Positions 6,600 through 14,289 of a DNA stretch of 25,819 bases are shown here, in pieces (positions within the stretch are counted from its first letter, which is position 1; every line of letters begins with the position of its first letter). A program made the translations under genes and the position numbers. Origin of the DNA: a virus; IMG/VR virus record IMGVR_UViG_3300009703_001851, positions 1 through 25,819 of that record; one strand, given 5' to 3'. Below the pieces are notes generated by a model. The model saw nothing but the letters and a program-made list of their open reading frames with translations, was not told where the DNA came from and searched no databases.

Positions 6600-8089
6600 T
6601 GGACAAAATAAATGATGTAACAGCAGAAAAATCTGTAATCGCAGGTTTGATACAGCATGGGCAAGATGCCTTTGATGATGTTGATGGCATCCTTACGGCT
6701 AACTCTTTCACACAAGAAGAAAACCAAATTATGTGGAGCTGTTTAGAACAGCTCTTCAAAGACTCAACAACTGTCGATTTACCAACGCTTTATGGCGCTT
6801 CCAAAGTTTTAAGTTTAGACGAGCAATTTTCTAAGAAAAGTTTAAAAGACTATTTCAAAAAACTAAGCGCCACGACTATTGAAAAATCAAATGTCAATCA
6901 TCAAGCTGCAACTGTCGCGAAATTGGAAGTAGCTAGAGAAGTCTACCGATGCTCTTTGATGGTTCAACAAAATATACTAGAAGTAAAGAGCGACAAGTCT
7001 ATCTCTGAAATTCTGGCTATTGGAGAAGAGCCTTTTTATGGTCTTGCAGACACACTTCAAAATCGCGGTGGTAATGAACCAGTAGATATATTTCAAGATA
7101 TTGATGAGCATATAGACGACTTAATAGAAAACCCATGTGAAATGATGGGTGTAAGCACGGGCTTTTCAAGATACGATAAGATGATAGGAGGAGGACTTAG
7201 ACAAGGAAACGTAGACCTCATAGGAGCCAGAACAAAAGTTGGTAAAAGTTTTTTCGCAGACACGGTTGCTCTGCATGTAGCTGGAAAACTAAATATTCCA
7301 GTTTTGGTACTAGACACCGAGATGCAACAAAAAGATCATGTGTACAGAATATTAGCTAGTATTAGCGATGTCCAAACTAATGAAATATCAACAGGTCAAT
7401 TTTCAAAATCAAAAGCAAAAATAGAGAGAGTAAAACAGGCTGCTGAAACCCTCAAGAAGATGCCGTACAAATACTCTCCAGTAGCCGGTATTCCAATCCA
7501 AGAAATTGTATCTATCATCAGACGTTGGGTTAAAAGAGTTGTTGGTAGAGATGAAAATGGAAATACAAATCCTTGTCTTGTTGTCTATGATTATTTGAAG
7601 CTAGGCGGTTCATCAGAAATGAAAGGCAATGAACAGCCACATATAGCTTTGGGTTTCAAAATGCAAGAATTGGTTAATGTCTCAATAAAAGAAAACGTCT
7701 CAGTTCTCTCTTTTGTTCAATTAAATAGAGAAGGGATTACTAGGGAAGGCGAAGACGTTATAGCGGGTTCTGATGATATTGCTCGATATTGTAGTAGCTT
7801 CTGCCTATTCAAGAAAAAATCAGAAGAAGAAGTTGCTGAAGATGGTGGAGAAAGCGGAAACAGAAAGCTTAAACCTATTCTGCACAGACATGGCGGAGGA
7901 TTAGAAGAAGATTTTGATTATGTTAATATGAATTTGATTGGCGAATATGGAAAGCTAGTTGAAGGGTTTACCAAATCTGAATACATACTCGCTAATAAAA
8001 AAGAAAAAGAAGGTTTTGATAACGAAGTCAATGACAACGAAGAAGGCTTTGTAGTTGAAGAAGATATTGATCCGGAGAAGCCGTTTTGA
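6599..8089 (+). CDS. dnaB: DnaB-like replicative helicase
   Basis: Hexameric 5'-3' helicase of the RecA/DnaB superfamily that unwinds the fork and works with the adjacent primase. In 496 aa it has an N-terminal helical DnaB-type domain (EKSVIAGLIQHGQDAFDDVD), then the motor core: TGFSRYDKMIGGGLRQG, Walker A GARTKVGKS (209-217), DTEMQQ (motif 1a region), Walker B LVVYDYLKL with D331, and FVQLNREG (H3-like motif). The acidic tail ends EEDIDPEKPF. The start at 6599 is a TAATG overlap with the preceding stop; an in-frame upstream start at 6578 would only add residues inside that gene. The primase follows with a TTGA overlap, so the two are coupled. Confidence 0.92.
   Translation: MDKINDVTAEKSVIAGLIQHGQDAFDDVDGILTANSFTQEENQIMWSCLEQLFKDSTTVDLPTLYGASKVLSLDEQFSKKSLKDYFKKLSATTIEKSNVNHQAATVAKLEVAREVYRCSLMVQQNILEVKSDKSISEILAIGEEPFYGLADTLQNRGGNEPVDIFQDIDEHIDDLIENPCEMMGVSTGFSRYDKMIGGGLRQGNVDLIGARTKVGKSFFADTVALHVAGKLNIPVLVLDTEMQQKDHVYRILASISDVQTNEISTGQFSKSKAKIERVKQAAETLKKMPYKYSPVAGIPIQEIVSIIRRWVKRVVGRDENGNTNPCLVVYDYLKLGGSSEMKGNEQPHIALGFKMQELVNVSIKENVSVLSFVQLNREGITREGEDVIAGSDDIARYCSSFCLFKKKSEEEVAEDGGESGNRKLKPILHRHGGGLEEDFDYVNMNLIGEYGKLVEGFTKSEYILANKKEKEGFDNEVNDNEEGFVVEEDIDPEKPF
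8074..8077 (+). promoter_or_regulatory. Shine-Dalgarno for the TTG start of primase
   Basis: GGAG lies 8 nt before the TTG at 8086. That TTG shares bases with the helicase stop (TTGA). The site supports a non-ATG, coupled start for the primase. Confidence 0.55.
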
Positions 8090-9192
8090 AAAGATTGTCT
8101 GGAAAAGAACTTAAGGTTCTTGGTGACAAGATTGCGTTGAATATAGTACCAGTGCTTGCACACTTTGGAATAGAGGTTCAGATATTTGATGACTATGTAA
8201 CATGTCCATGTCCAATACATGGTGGTGATTGCCCCACAGGATGGACAATGACAACAGATGCAGACAATCCTTACTTAGGGATATGGGTCTGTTGGACAGA
8301 ACATTGTGAGCAAGAGATAGATAAGACCACTGGCAAGAAAAAGTATGTAAACAATCCCATAGGTCTTATAAGAGCTTTATTATCTAATAAATACGACAGG
8401 GAAGATATTCCTTTCGCAGATGCCGTTTCATTTGCAATGAAGCTGGTTGAAACTAACTTTGAAGATTTAAATAAAGGCTCTTCCAAAGTAGACTTTACGA
8501 AGAAAAGCCTATCAAACGCTGAAAGAAACTTTAAGAGACGAGAACAAAACAAGAAACTTGGACACCCAAGAAACAAAGTCAGGCAGTCCTTGTTGCGGCC
8601 AGCTAAATACTTTTTGAATAGAGGATACAGCGAGGAAGTTCTTGACGCTTTTGATGTTGGAGTTTCTCGAAATACAAAAGGCGTTATGAGAAAAAGAGTC
8701 ATAGTGCCGGTTTATGACGACGAGGGGGAAGTAATGGTTGGCTATCTTGGAAGATGGCCTTCTGAAGAATACGAAGATTATGAACAACCTAAGTGGAGAT
8801 TCTCCAAAAAGTTTTATTCTGGAGCTTGGCTTTATGGTTATCATATCGCTAAAGGGTATATCGAAGACACAAAGATTGTAGTTTTAGTTGAAGGGCAAGG
8901 GGATGTTTGGCGATTGTGGGAATCTGGAATCAAAAATTCTGTTGGAATGTTTGGTTGCAGTATAACTGATACTCAGCTGAGAATACTTGAAAATTCTACT
9001 GCTGAAAAAATTGCTTTGATATGTGATAACGATAAAGCTGGACAAAAGGCAAGAATATCTATCAGAAAAAAGTGTGAGGGTAAACTTGAAGTAGTGGATA
9101 TAATGATTGAATCAAAGGATATTGGAGAAATGTCCACCATAGAGATAGAACAAAAAATAAAACCTCAGATTGAAGGGTTGTATAATGACTAA
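8086..9192 (+). CDS. dnaG: DnaG-like DNA primase
   Basis: Makes RNA primers at the replication fork. The N-terminal zinc-binding domain is visible as CPCPIHGGDCP (C40, C42, H45, C49) with a second pair C69 and C74 (WVCWTEHC). A linker follows, then an RNA-polymerase/TOPRIM domain: LVEGQGDVWRLWESG with E269 and CDNDKAGQKA with D314 and D316 as metal ligands. At 368 aa it is shorter than bacterial DnaG and lacks a clear helicase-interaction domain. The start is a TTG overlapping the helicase stop, with GGAG upstream; such a start may keep primase below helicase level. The C-terminus overlaps the dNMP kinase by 8 nt. Confidence 0.9.
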   Translation: MKRLSGKELKVLGDKIALNIVPVLAHFGIEVQIFDDYVTCPCPIHGGDCPTGWTMTTDADNPYLGIWVCWTEHCEQEIDKTTGKKKYVNNPIGLIRALLSNKYDREDIPFADAVSFAMKLVETNFEDLNKGSSKVDFTKKSLSNAERNFKRREQNKKLGHPRNKVRQSLLRPAKYFLNRGYSEEVLDAFDVGVSRNTKGVMRKRVIVPVYDDEGEVMVGYLGRWPSEEYEDYEQPKWRFSKKFYSGAWLYGYHIAKGYIEDTKIVVLVEGQGDVWRLWESGIKNSVGMFGCSITDTQLRILENSTAEKIALICDNDKAGQKARISIRKKCEGKLEVVDIMIESKDIGEMSTIEIEQKIKPQIEGLYND

Positions 9193-9946
9193 AATACTAG
9201 GATTCTCTGGTGCAAAACAAAGTGGAAAGAGTACATGCTGCAAGTTTATACATGGATACCAATTGAGACTGAATGATGTTGTCAAGAAATTTTTTATGGA
9301 CGAAGAAGGTTCTCTTCTGGTAAACGCCACGCAGATAGATGAACACGGAAATGAAGTAGAGGGATTGGGAGTTCTTGACATTGAGAGACAAGATGAAGAA
9401 TTCGTAGAATATGCCTCACAAGTAATATGGCCTTATGTCAGATCGTTTAGCTTTGCCGACCCACTAAAAATAATAGCTGTTAATTTATTTGGATTAAAAG
9501 AAGAGCAATGTTATGGCTCAGATGAAGATAAGAATACTCCTGTTAATATTAAATGGGAAGATATGCCGAACGTTATAAACGCCTCTGGTTTTATGACAGC
9601 AAGAGAATTCTTACAGTATTTTGGCACAGATGTCTGTAGACGTATAAAACCGGATATTTGGACAAGCTCTTGCTTGGAGAGAATACTTTCAAGCGGCACT
9701 GAGTTTGCCATTGTTCCCGATGTAAGATTCCCTAACGAAGTTGAAGCAATACAAAAAGCTGGAGGAAAAGTAATCAGACTTACCAGAAAGCCTTTTGAAG
9801 ATGCTCATTCAAGCGAAACATCTTTAGATGCTAAAGAGGAAATATTTGACCATATATTAGACAATAGTGAAAAGGATCTTCACGAAACTAACTTAGCTCT
9901 TATGGAAGTATTAAAGGATTGGGGATGGCTAACAACAAAATCATAA
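9185..9946 (+). CDS. Deoxynucleoside monophosphate kinase (T4 gp1-like)
   Basis: P-loop kinase that phosphorylates dNMPs to dNDPs for phage dNTP synthesis. The N-terminal P-loop GAKQSGKS is at residues 9-16. SFADPLK, typical of the T4 gp1 dNMP kinase family, follows, along with EFLQYFGTDVCR, and then IVPDVRFPNEVEAIQ and GGKVIRLTRKP, the lid/arginine region. Length is 253 aa. The ATG at 9185 is preferred: GAAGGG lies upstream and it gives the 8-nt ATGACTAA overlap with primase. The TTG at 9170 would only add five residues. It sits among replication genes rather than beside dut and nrdB. Confidence 0.88.
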   Translation: MTKILGFSGAKQSGKSTCCKFIHGYQLRLNDVVKKFFMDEEGSLLVNATQIDEHGNEVEGLGVLDIERQDEEFVEYASQVIWPYVRSFSFADPLKIIAVNLFGLKEEQCYGSDEDKNTPVNIKWEDMPNVINASGFMTAREFLQYFGTDVCRRIKPDIWTSSCLERILSSGTEFAIVPDVRFPNEVEAIQKAGGKVIRLTRKPFEDAHSSETSLDAKEEIFDHILDNSEKDLHETNLALMEVLKDWGWLTTKS

Positions 9947-10497
9947 GTATACCTTGGGATGACAGGATGGTCACTCGCGCTCAGAAGAAAGCGAAGAGTC
10001 TTGGAAGAATAAGGAACTCAATACTGAGAGGTGGTGGTAATGCCGCTGGTTACTTAGGAGAGGAAGCTGTAGCATCTTATATTGGAGCAGAAATAACTAG
10101 CTGCAATAAAGGCTCAGATAAATATGACTACGACATCATAGCTAAGGATGGCCGTAGGGTAGAAATAAAAACAAAAAGAAGAACAGTTTATCCACAGGAA
10201 CACTTTGATGTATCCGTCGCTAAAACGAGTGTTCATCAAAGACCTGATTTGTATATTTTTGTAAGTATTGAATTTGCTAGGATGACGATGGAAAACGGAA
10301 GGCGTGCCTATCGTAACATCAAAAGTATTTGCATCTTGGGGCAGGCAGAGCCTGAAGATTTTTTTGCGAGAGCCAAAATTTGGCGAGAAGGCGATATTGA
10401 TAGTAGAAATGGTTTTAAAACACATGTAGATATGTATAACTTGCCTATATCAGAAATAGATCCGTTAGATGATAGTTTGTTACCACAGAAGCAGTAG
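9925..10497 (+). CDS. PD-(D/E)XK nuclease-like protein
   Basis: A 190-aa protein with a small restriction-like nuclease signature: GNAAGYLGEEAV (E47), YDYDII with D70, and GRRVEIKTK with E80-I-K82, the canonical D...ExK catalytic triad. An N-terminal basic helical region (RAQKKAKSLGRIRN) could bind DNA. The start is ATG 9925 with AAGG just upstream; it overlaps the kinase gene by 22 nt. The gene lies between dNMP kinase and a second, larger PD-(D/E)XK nuclease, so both may process replication or recombination intermediates or degrade host DNA. Substrate unknown. Confidence 0.75.
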   Translation: MANNKIISIPWDDRMVTRAQKKAKSLGRIRNSILRGGGNAAGYLGEEAVASYIGAEITSCNKGSDKYDYDIIAKDGRRVEIKTKRRTVYPQEHFDVSVAKTSVHQRPDLYIFVSIEFARMTMENGRRAYRNIKSICILGQAEPEDFFARAKIWREGDIDSRNGFKTHVDMYNLPISEIDPLDDSLLPQKQ

Positions 10498-11485
10498 TCT
10501 TGGAACTTTGGAATTTTGTCAGCAAAAGTATTTTTTGCAGTACAATCTTTCGTTCAAAGATAAAACTAATGCAAAAGCCTTGATGGGTACTATTACTCAT
10601 AAAGTTATGCAAACTCTTGGAGACAAGAAAGTTGCAATGAATAAAGGTTTTGACATCGTAGAAGATGAGGAAACCGGAAGAAACCTGACTCTAGAAGAGT
10701 GCGACGATCTTGAGCTTTTGAATAACATAGCTTTTGATTATTACACAAATGCTTTTCCAGAAGTTAATATTGGAGAAAAAGAAAAGAGGCAATGTCTTCG
10801 TTGGGCAGAGAAGGCAGTAGCATACCAAGACGGATTGCTAGACCCTAGAAATCAAAATGTATTTGCTACCGAGTTGTTTTTTGACATAGAGATAAAAAAG
10901 CCTTGGGCAAAATATAAGTATGAGTTTGAAGACCAGACGATTGAAGGATACCTGTCAATCAAAGGCACTGTAGACCTAATCCTTAAACAGGGAGAAGGCT
11001 ACTATGAGATACTAGATTACAAAACCGGAAAACGGCTAGACTGGGCGACCGGAGAAGAGAAGACTTACGAAAAGCTACAGAAAGACACGCAGCTACTTCT
11101 TTACTACTACGCTCTTAAAAATATGTATCCAGAAAGAGAATTCTCAGTAAGCATATATTACATCAATGCTGGCGGATTGTTTTCAATGGTATTTGACGAA
11201 AGCGATTATGAAAAAGCTGAATCCATACTAAGGAAAAAATTTGAGCAGATAAGAGACATTCAACAGCCTAAACTTCTTTCTAATGAAAACAGACACTGGA
11301 AGTGTCAAAAGCTTTGCAAGTTCAGCGGCGAATATGAAGACTCAGGCAAGAGTATATGTCAACATATAAGAGACGAAGTTAAAGAAAAAGGCGTAGTCAA
11401 AGTCGTTGAAGAGTACGGAAAAATTGAAAAGATCGCCACTTATGGAGATGGCGGCGGAAGATTAGCAGAAGATAATAAAAAATGA
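10469..11485 (+). CDS. RecB/Cas4-type PD-(D/E)XK exonuclease with four-Cys cluster
   Basis: A 338-aa nuclease of the RecB-like family. Motifs in order: N-terminal SSLGTLEFCQQKYFLQY (family start, containing C17), motif II GTVDLI with D169, motif III ILDYKTGK with D183 and K185, then QLLLYYYAL (motif QxxxY). Four cysteines, C17 near the start and C279, C283 and C297 near the end (KCQKLC and ICQH), resemble the one-plus-three arrangement that holds a [4Fe-4S] cluster in Cas4, AddB and Dna2, though the spacing is looser. The likely role is 5' or 3' end resection, supplying ssDNA for RecA. It overlaps the preceding nuclease by 29 nt and ends ATGA with dnaE. Family firm; cluster type inferred. Confidence 0.85.
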   Translation: MIVCYHRSSSLGTLEFCQQKYFLQYNLSFKDKTNAKALMGTITHKVMQTLGDKKVAMNKGFDIVEDEETGRNLTLEECDDLELLNNIAFDYYTNAFPEVNIGEKEKRQCLRWAEKAVAYQDGLLDPRNQNVFATELFFDIEIKKPWAKYKYEFEDQTIEGYLSIKGTVDLILKQGEGYYEILDYKTGKRLDWATGEEKTYEKLQKDTQLLLYYYALKNMYPEREFSVSIYYINAGGLFSMVFDESDYEKAESILRKKFEQIRDIQQPKLLSNENRHWKCQKLCKFSGEYEDSGKSICQHIRDEVKEKGVVKVVEEYGKIEKIATYGDGGGRLAEDNKK

Positions 11486-13395
11486 GTTGGACACCTTTAC
11501 ACTTACATACACACTACAGTCTTTTAGATGGTCTTAGTAAGCCCTCACAGGTCGCTGAGCGATGTTCTAATCTAGGCTATACCTCCTGCGCCTTAACCGA
11601 CCACGGTACTATATCAGGCGCTGTGGCCTTTACACAGGCAATGAAGAAAAAGAATATCAAACCTATTCTTGGGTGTGAGTTTTACCTAAGCCAGCAAGAT
11701 TGCAAAATAAAGTCCGACGAAAATAGAAGCCTGAGTCATTTATGTGTGCTTGCTAAAAACAGAAAAGGTTGGGACAACCTGATCCAAGCAGTCTCTAAAA
11801 GCAATGACGAAGAAAATTACTATTACAAGCCAAGACTAGACCTTGCCGAATTAAACCTTTTTGCAGATGGCAACTTAATATCTTACAGCGGGCATCTTGG
11901 TAGCGACTTAGCAAATGCAATATTCGTAGACCCAAAGTCTGCTTATAACGCAAAAACAGAAGATGAAGCCAAAAGATACATACATCCAGAATGGGTAGAC
12001 CAAGTATTAAAAATTGCAAATAGATACAGGTCTATATTTGGTAAGGAAAACTTCTTCATTGAGATACAAGCTATTGACCAAGATAATTCTCCAGCAGCGA
12101 AGTTAGTAGTTCAAGGTCTACGGTATATAGCTAAAAAGTATAAATTCCAAACTGTAGCTACGGCAGATTCACACTATCCAGAAAAGAAAGACGCAAACGA
12201 TCAATTATTACTGCTTTGCTCTGCATTGAAAACAACCCTGCCTAAGATCAAGAAAAAGCTAAAAGAATCTGGAGAAGCTGCATTTGCTGGTTTTCTAAAG
12301 TCTAATAACTTTCATATTCCATCCCTTGAAGAAATACAAAATGTAAATACTTCACAGGAGATAGAAAACTCAATGCTAATAGCTAGTATGTGCGAAGACT
12401 ACAACATACTAGGCAAACCTATGCTTCCTAAGTTCAAGTGTCCCAAAGACTTTTCAGAAGATCAATATCTAAGACACTTATGCAGAGAAGGTTGGAAAAG
12501 CAGATTAGCACCCATAGGAAAAGTTAACACAGAGCAAAGCAAGCAGGTGTACGCAGACCAAATCAAGAAAGAGCTTGATGTCATTAGCGAAGCAAACCTA
12601 GCTGGCTATTTCTTAATAGTTAGAGATATTGTCAATAGTGTGGTTGATAAGAATCACATCCCCGGTCCGGGAAGAGGTTCTGCCGCTGGATGTTTAGTAT
12701 CATACTTAGTAGGAATAACACAAGTTGATCCAATTGATTATGGATTATTGTTTGAGCGTTTTTATAACGCAGGAAGAAACACTGATGACCATGTGTCTTT
12801 ACCAGACATTGATATAGACGTTCCTGCTAATAAAAGAGACGAGACAATAGATTACATACGCGGCAAGTACGGAAGTGAAAAGGTTGGACAAATGGTGACA
12901 TTTGGAAGACTGCAAGGCCGAGGCGCAATTAAAGAAGTCTTGAGAATGAATGAAGCTTGTGGTTATGACCAAATGAATGAAATAACAAAAAGTCTTCCAC
13001 ATGAACATGAAGTATCCGATCAATTGGCAGAGATGGACAATCCATCTGTGATTAAATGGACTCTGATGAATCAGCCGGAGACACTTCGTGGCTACTGTAG
13101 ATTAAATGATGATGGTGTTCTTGAAGGCGACTATGCTAAATTTTTCGATCAGGCTATGCGAATAGAAGGGACTTTCAAATCGCAGGGCAAACACGCTGCT
13201 GGTGTAGTTATATCCTCTCATGATCTTAACGATGTTTGCCCAATGGTAAGGGACAAGAGAGGTAGCGAGAAGATAGCTGGAATGGAAATGAACGACTTGG
13301 AGTCTATGGGGCATGTAAAATTTGATATTCTTGGTATTTCACTAATGGATAAAATGATGGGAATTAGAGACCAACTAAAGGAAAGACATGGATAG
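11482..13395 (+). CDS. dnaE: DNA polymerase III alpha, N-terminal half of split DnaE
   Basis: N-terminal 637 residues of a bacterial-type replicative polymerase. The PHP domain has metal-binding residues in place: H7 and H9 (HLH), D16 (LLDG), H41 (TDHG), E66 (GCE) and ADSH. The palm follows: GPGRGSAAG (395-403), LPDIDIDV with D442, D444 and D446, GKHAAGVV, and KFDILG with D615, the equivalent of E. coli D555. The ORF stops 22 residues later (ending KERHG). It therefore holds all three catalytic aspartates but lacks the fingers, HhH and OB regions, which a separate gene at 14270 supplies. The break falls in the loop after the last catalytic strand/helix, with no intein. The start is coupled to the exonuclease gene as ATGA. 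Confidence 0.93.
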   Translation: MSWTPLHLHTHYSLLDGLSKPSQVAERCSNLGYTSCALTDHGTISGAVAFTQAMKKKNIKPILGCEFYLSQQDCKIKSDENRSLSHLCVLAKNRKGWDNLIQAVSKSNDEENYYYKPRLDLAELNLFADGNLISYSGHLGSDLANAIFVDPKSAYNAKTEDEAKRYIHPEWVDQVLKIANRYRSIFGKENFFIEIQAIDQDNSPAAKLVVQGLRYIAKKYKFQTVATADSHYPEKKDANDQLLLLCSALKTTLPKIKKKLKESGEAAFAGFLKSNNFHIPSLEEIQNVNTSQEIENSMLIASMCEDYNILGKPMLPKFKCPKDFSEDQYLRHLCREGWKSRLAPIGKVNTEQSKQVYADQIKKELDVISEANLAGYFLIVRDIVNSVVDKNHIPGPGRGSAAGCLVSYLVGITQVDPIDYGLLFERFYNAGRNTDDHVSLPDIDIDVPANKRDETIDYIRGKYGSEKVGQMVTFGRLQGRGAIKEVLRMNEACGYDQMNEITKSLPHEHEVSDQLAEMDNPSVIKWTLMNQPETLRGYCRLNDDGVLEGDYAKFFDQAMRIEGTFKSQGKHAAGVVISSHDLNDVCPMVRDKRGSEKIAGMEMNDLESMGHVKFDILGISLMDKMMGIRDQLKERHG

Positions 13396-13609
13396 GAAGA
13401 CTAGCTACAGACAAAACGTAAAGGACAAAATTAATTCAGGGAGATACGTTGATTACAAAAGCTTATCAATTTGTAGAATCAATGACTTCTATCCATTAAT
13501 GCATGGAAAAATAAGATACCAAGTACACTCTCATTTTTTCAGCAAGCTATATGAAAATATTGACGAAGCGCTGGACAAATTTTTTGAGATTAGAAGGAAA
13601 ATAAAATGA
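13388..13609 (+). CDS. Small basic protein between dnaE halves (73 aa)
   Basis: A 73-residue basic protein encoded between the N-terminal dnaE half and the exonuclease. AAAGGA lies upstream and an 8-nt overlap (ATGGATAG) joins it to the dnaE stop; its own stop overlaps the next start as ATGA. The C-terminal part, RYQVHSHFFSKL then YENIDEALDKFFEI, loosely resembles the last strand and helix of AP2-type DNA-binding folds (strand, then D/E-EAxxxF). That match is weak. Because it is fixed inside the polymerase locus, it could bridge the two polymerase halves or bind DNA. Function unknown. Confidence 0.55.
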   Translation: MDRKTSYRQNVKDKINSGRYVDYKSLSICRINDFYPLMHGKIRYQVHSHFFSKLYENIDEALDKFFEIRRKIK

Positions 13610-14289
13610 ATTACAAGGACATTATTGTTTTTGACTTTGAAACAGGCTCCAGAAACCCAGAAAAAACACAGCCTGTACAAATTGCGGCTGTCGCTATACA
13701 CGGTCGTAAGTTGACTGTTCAACCAGACGGATATTTTGAAAGTTTAATGCGGCCTATATTAGACGACGAAGAAGCAATCAAAATGGGTCTAGATCCTATC
13801 GAAGACGAAGCATTAGCCGTAAATGGCAAGACAAGAGAAGAACTCGCAAAAGCTCCTTCAGAACGAACTGTATGGAAAAAGTTCACAAACTTTGTAAATA
13901 AATACAACTGGAAAGGAACTCCTTACTTCGCTCCGATTGCGGCGGGTTATAATATTGTTGGTTTTGACATGCCTATTGTTCAAAGAATGTGTGAGCTATA
14001 TGGGCCAATCGACAAGAAAACAGGGAAGCAGACTCTCTTTAATAAAATTCACAGAATTGATGTGATGGATAATGTCTGGATGTGGATGGAAAATAATGCA
14101 GATGTTAAATCATTGAGTATGGATTCCATGCGAGACTTATTTGGCATGAGCAAAGAAAACGCTCATGATGCTTTGCAAGACGTTAAGGATACAGCCAACT
14201 TAATGATTGGTTTTATGAAACTATATAGAAGAGTTGCGCCGAAGATTAAATTTGAAAAGGCTTTTGCTGATGGAAACCTCCACATTTGA
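13606..14289 (+). CDS. DnaQ-like 3'-5' exonuclease (DEDDh)
   Basis: Proofreading-type 3'-5' exonuclease of the DnaQ/epsilon superfamily, 227 aa. Motif I is VFDFETG with D10 and E12, motif II lies in GYNIVGFDMPIV (N and D), and motif III is NAHDALQDVKD with the H and D of the DEDDh type. It has a strong AGAAGGAAA Shine-Dalgarno and ATGA coupling to the 73-aa ORF. Its last 20 nt overlap the C-terminal dnaE piece. Encoded between the two polymerase halves, it is very likely the proofreading subunit of this polymerase, like epsilon, which binds the PHP domain in E. coli. It lacks a long C-terminal tail carrying an obvious clamp- or alpha-binding motif. Confidence 0.88.
   Translation: MNYKDIIVFDFETGSRNPEKTQPVQIAAVAIHGRKLTVQPDGYFESLMRPILDDEEAIKMGLDPIEDEALAVNGKTREELAKAPSERTVWKKFTNFVNKYNWKGTPYFAPIAAGYNIVGFDMPIVQRMCELYGPIDKKTGKQTLFNKIHRIDVMDNVWMWMENNADVKSLSMDSMRDLFGMSKENAHDALQDVKDTANLMIGFMKLYRRVAPKIKFEKAFADGNLHI
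14256..14260 (+). promoter_or_regulatory. Shine-Dalgarno for the C-terminal dnaE gene
   Basis: AAAGG lies 9 nt upstream of the ATG at 14270, inside the exonuclease coding sequence. It supports independent initiation of the second polymerase half at 14270 rather than at the in-frame ATG 14234. Confidence 0.55.

Noticed and set aside
8271-8702. Long minus-strand ORF (143 codons) opposite the primase gene
   Set aside because: It mirrors the primase frame, has no recognisable domain, and no other minus-strand gene exists in the window.
13388-14289. Group I intron or intein splitting dnaE
   Set aside because: The segment is filled by two ordinary ORFs with their own Shine-Dalgarno sites and stop/start overlaps. 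No intein block (N-terminal Cys/CLS, HN-C) is seen at the end of the first half or the start of the second. A very compact intron cannot be fully excluded without RNA data.
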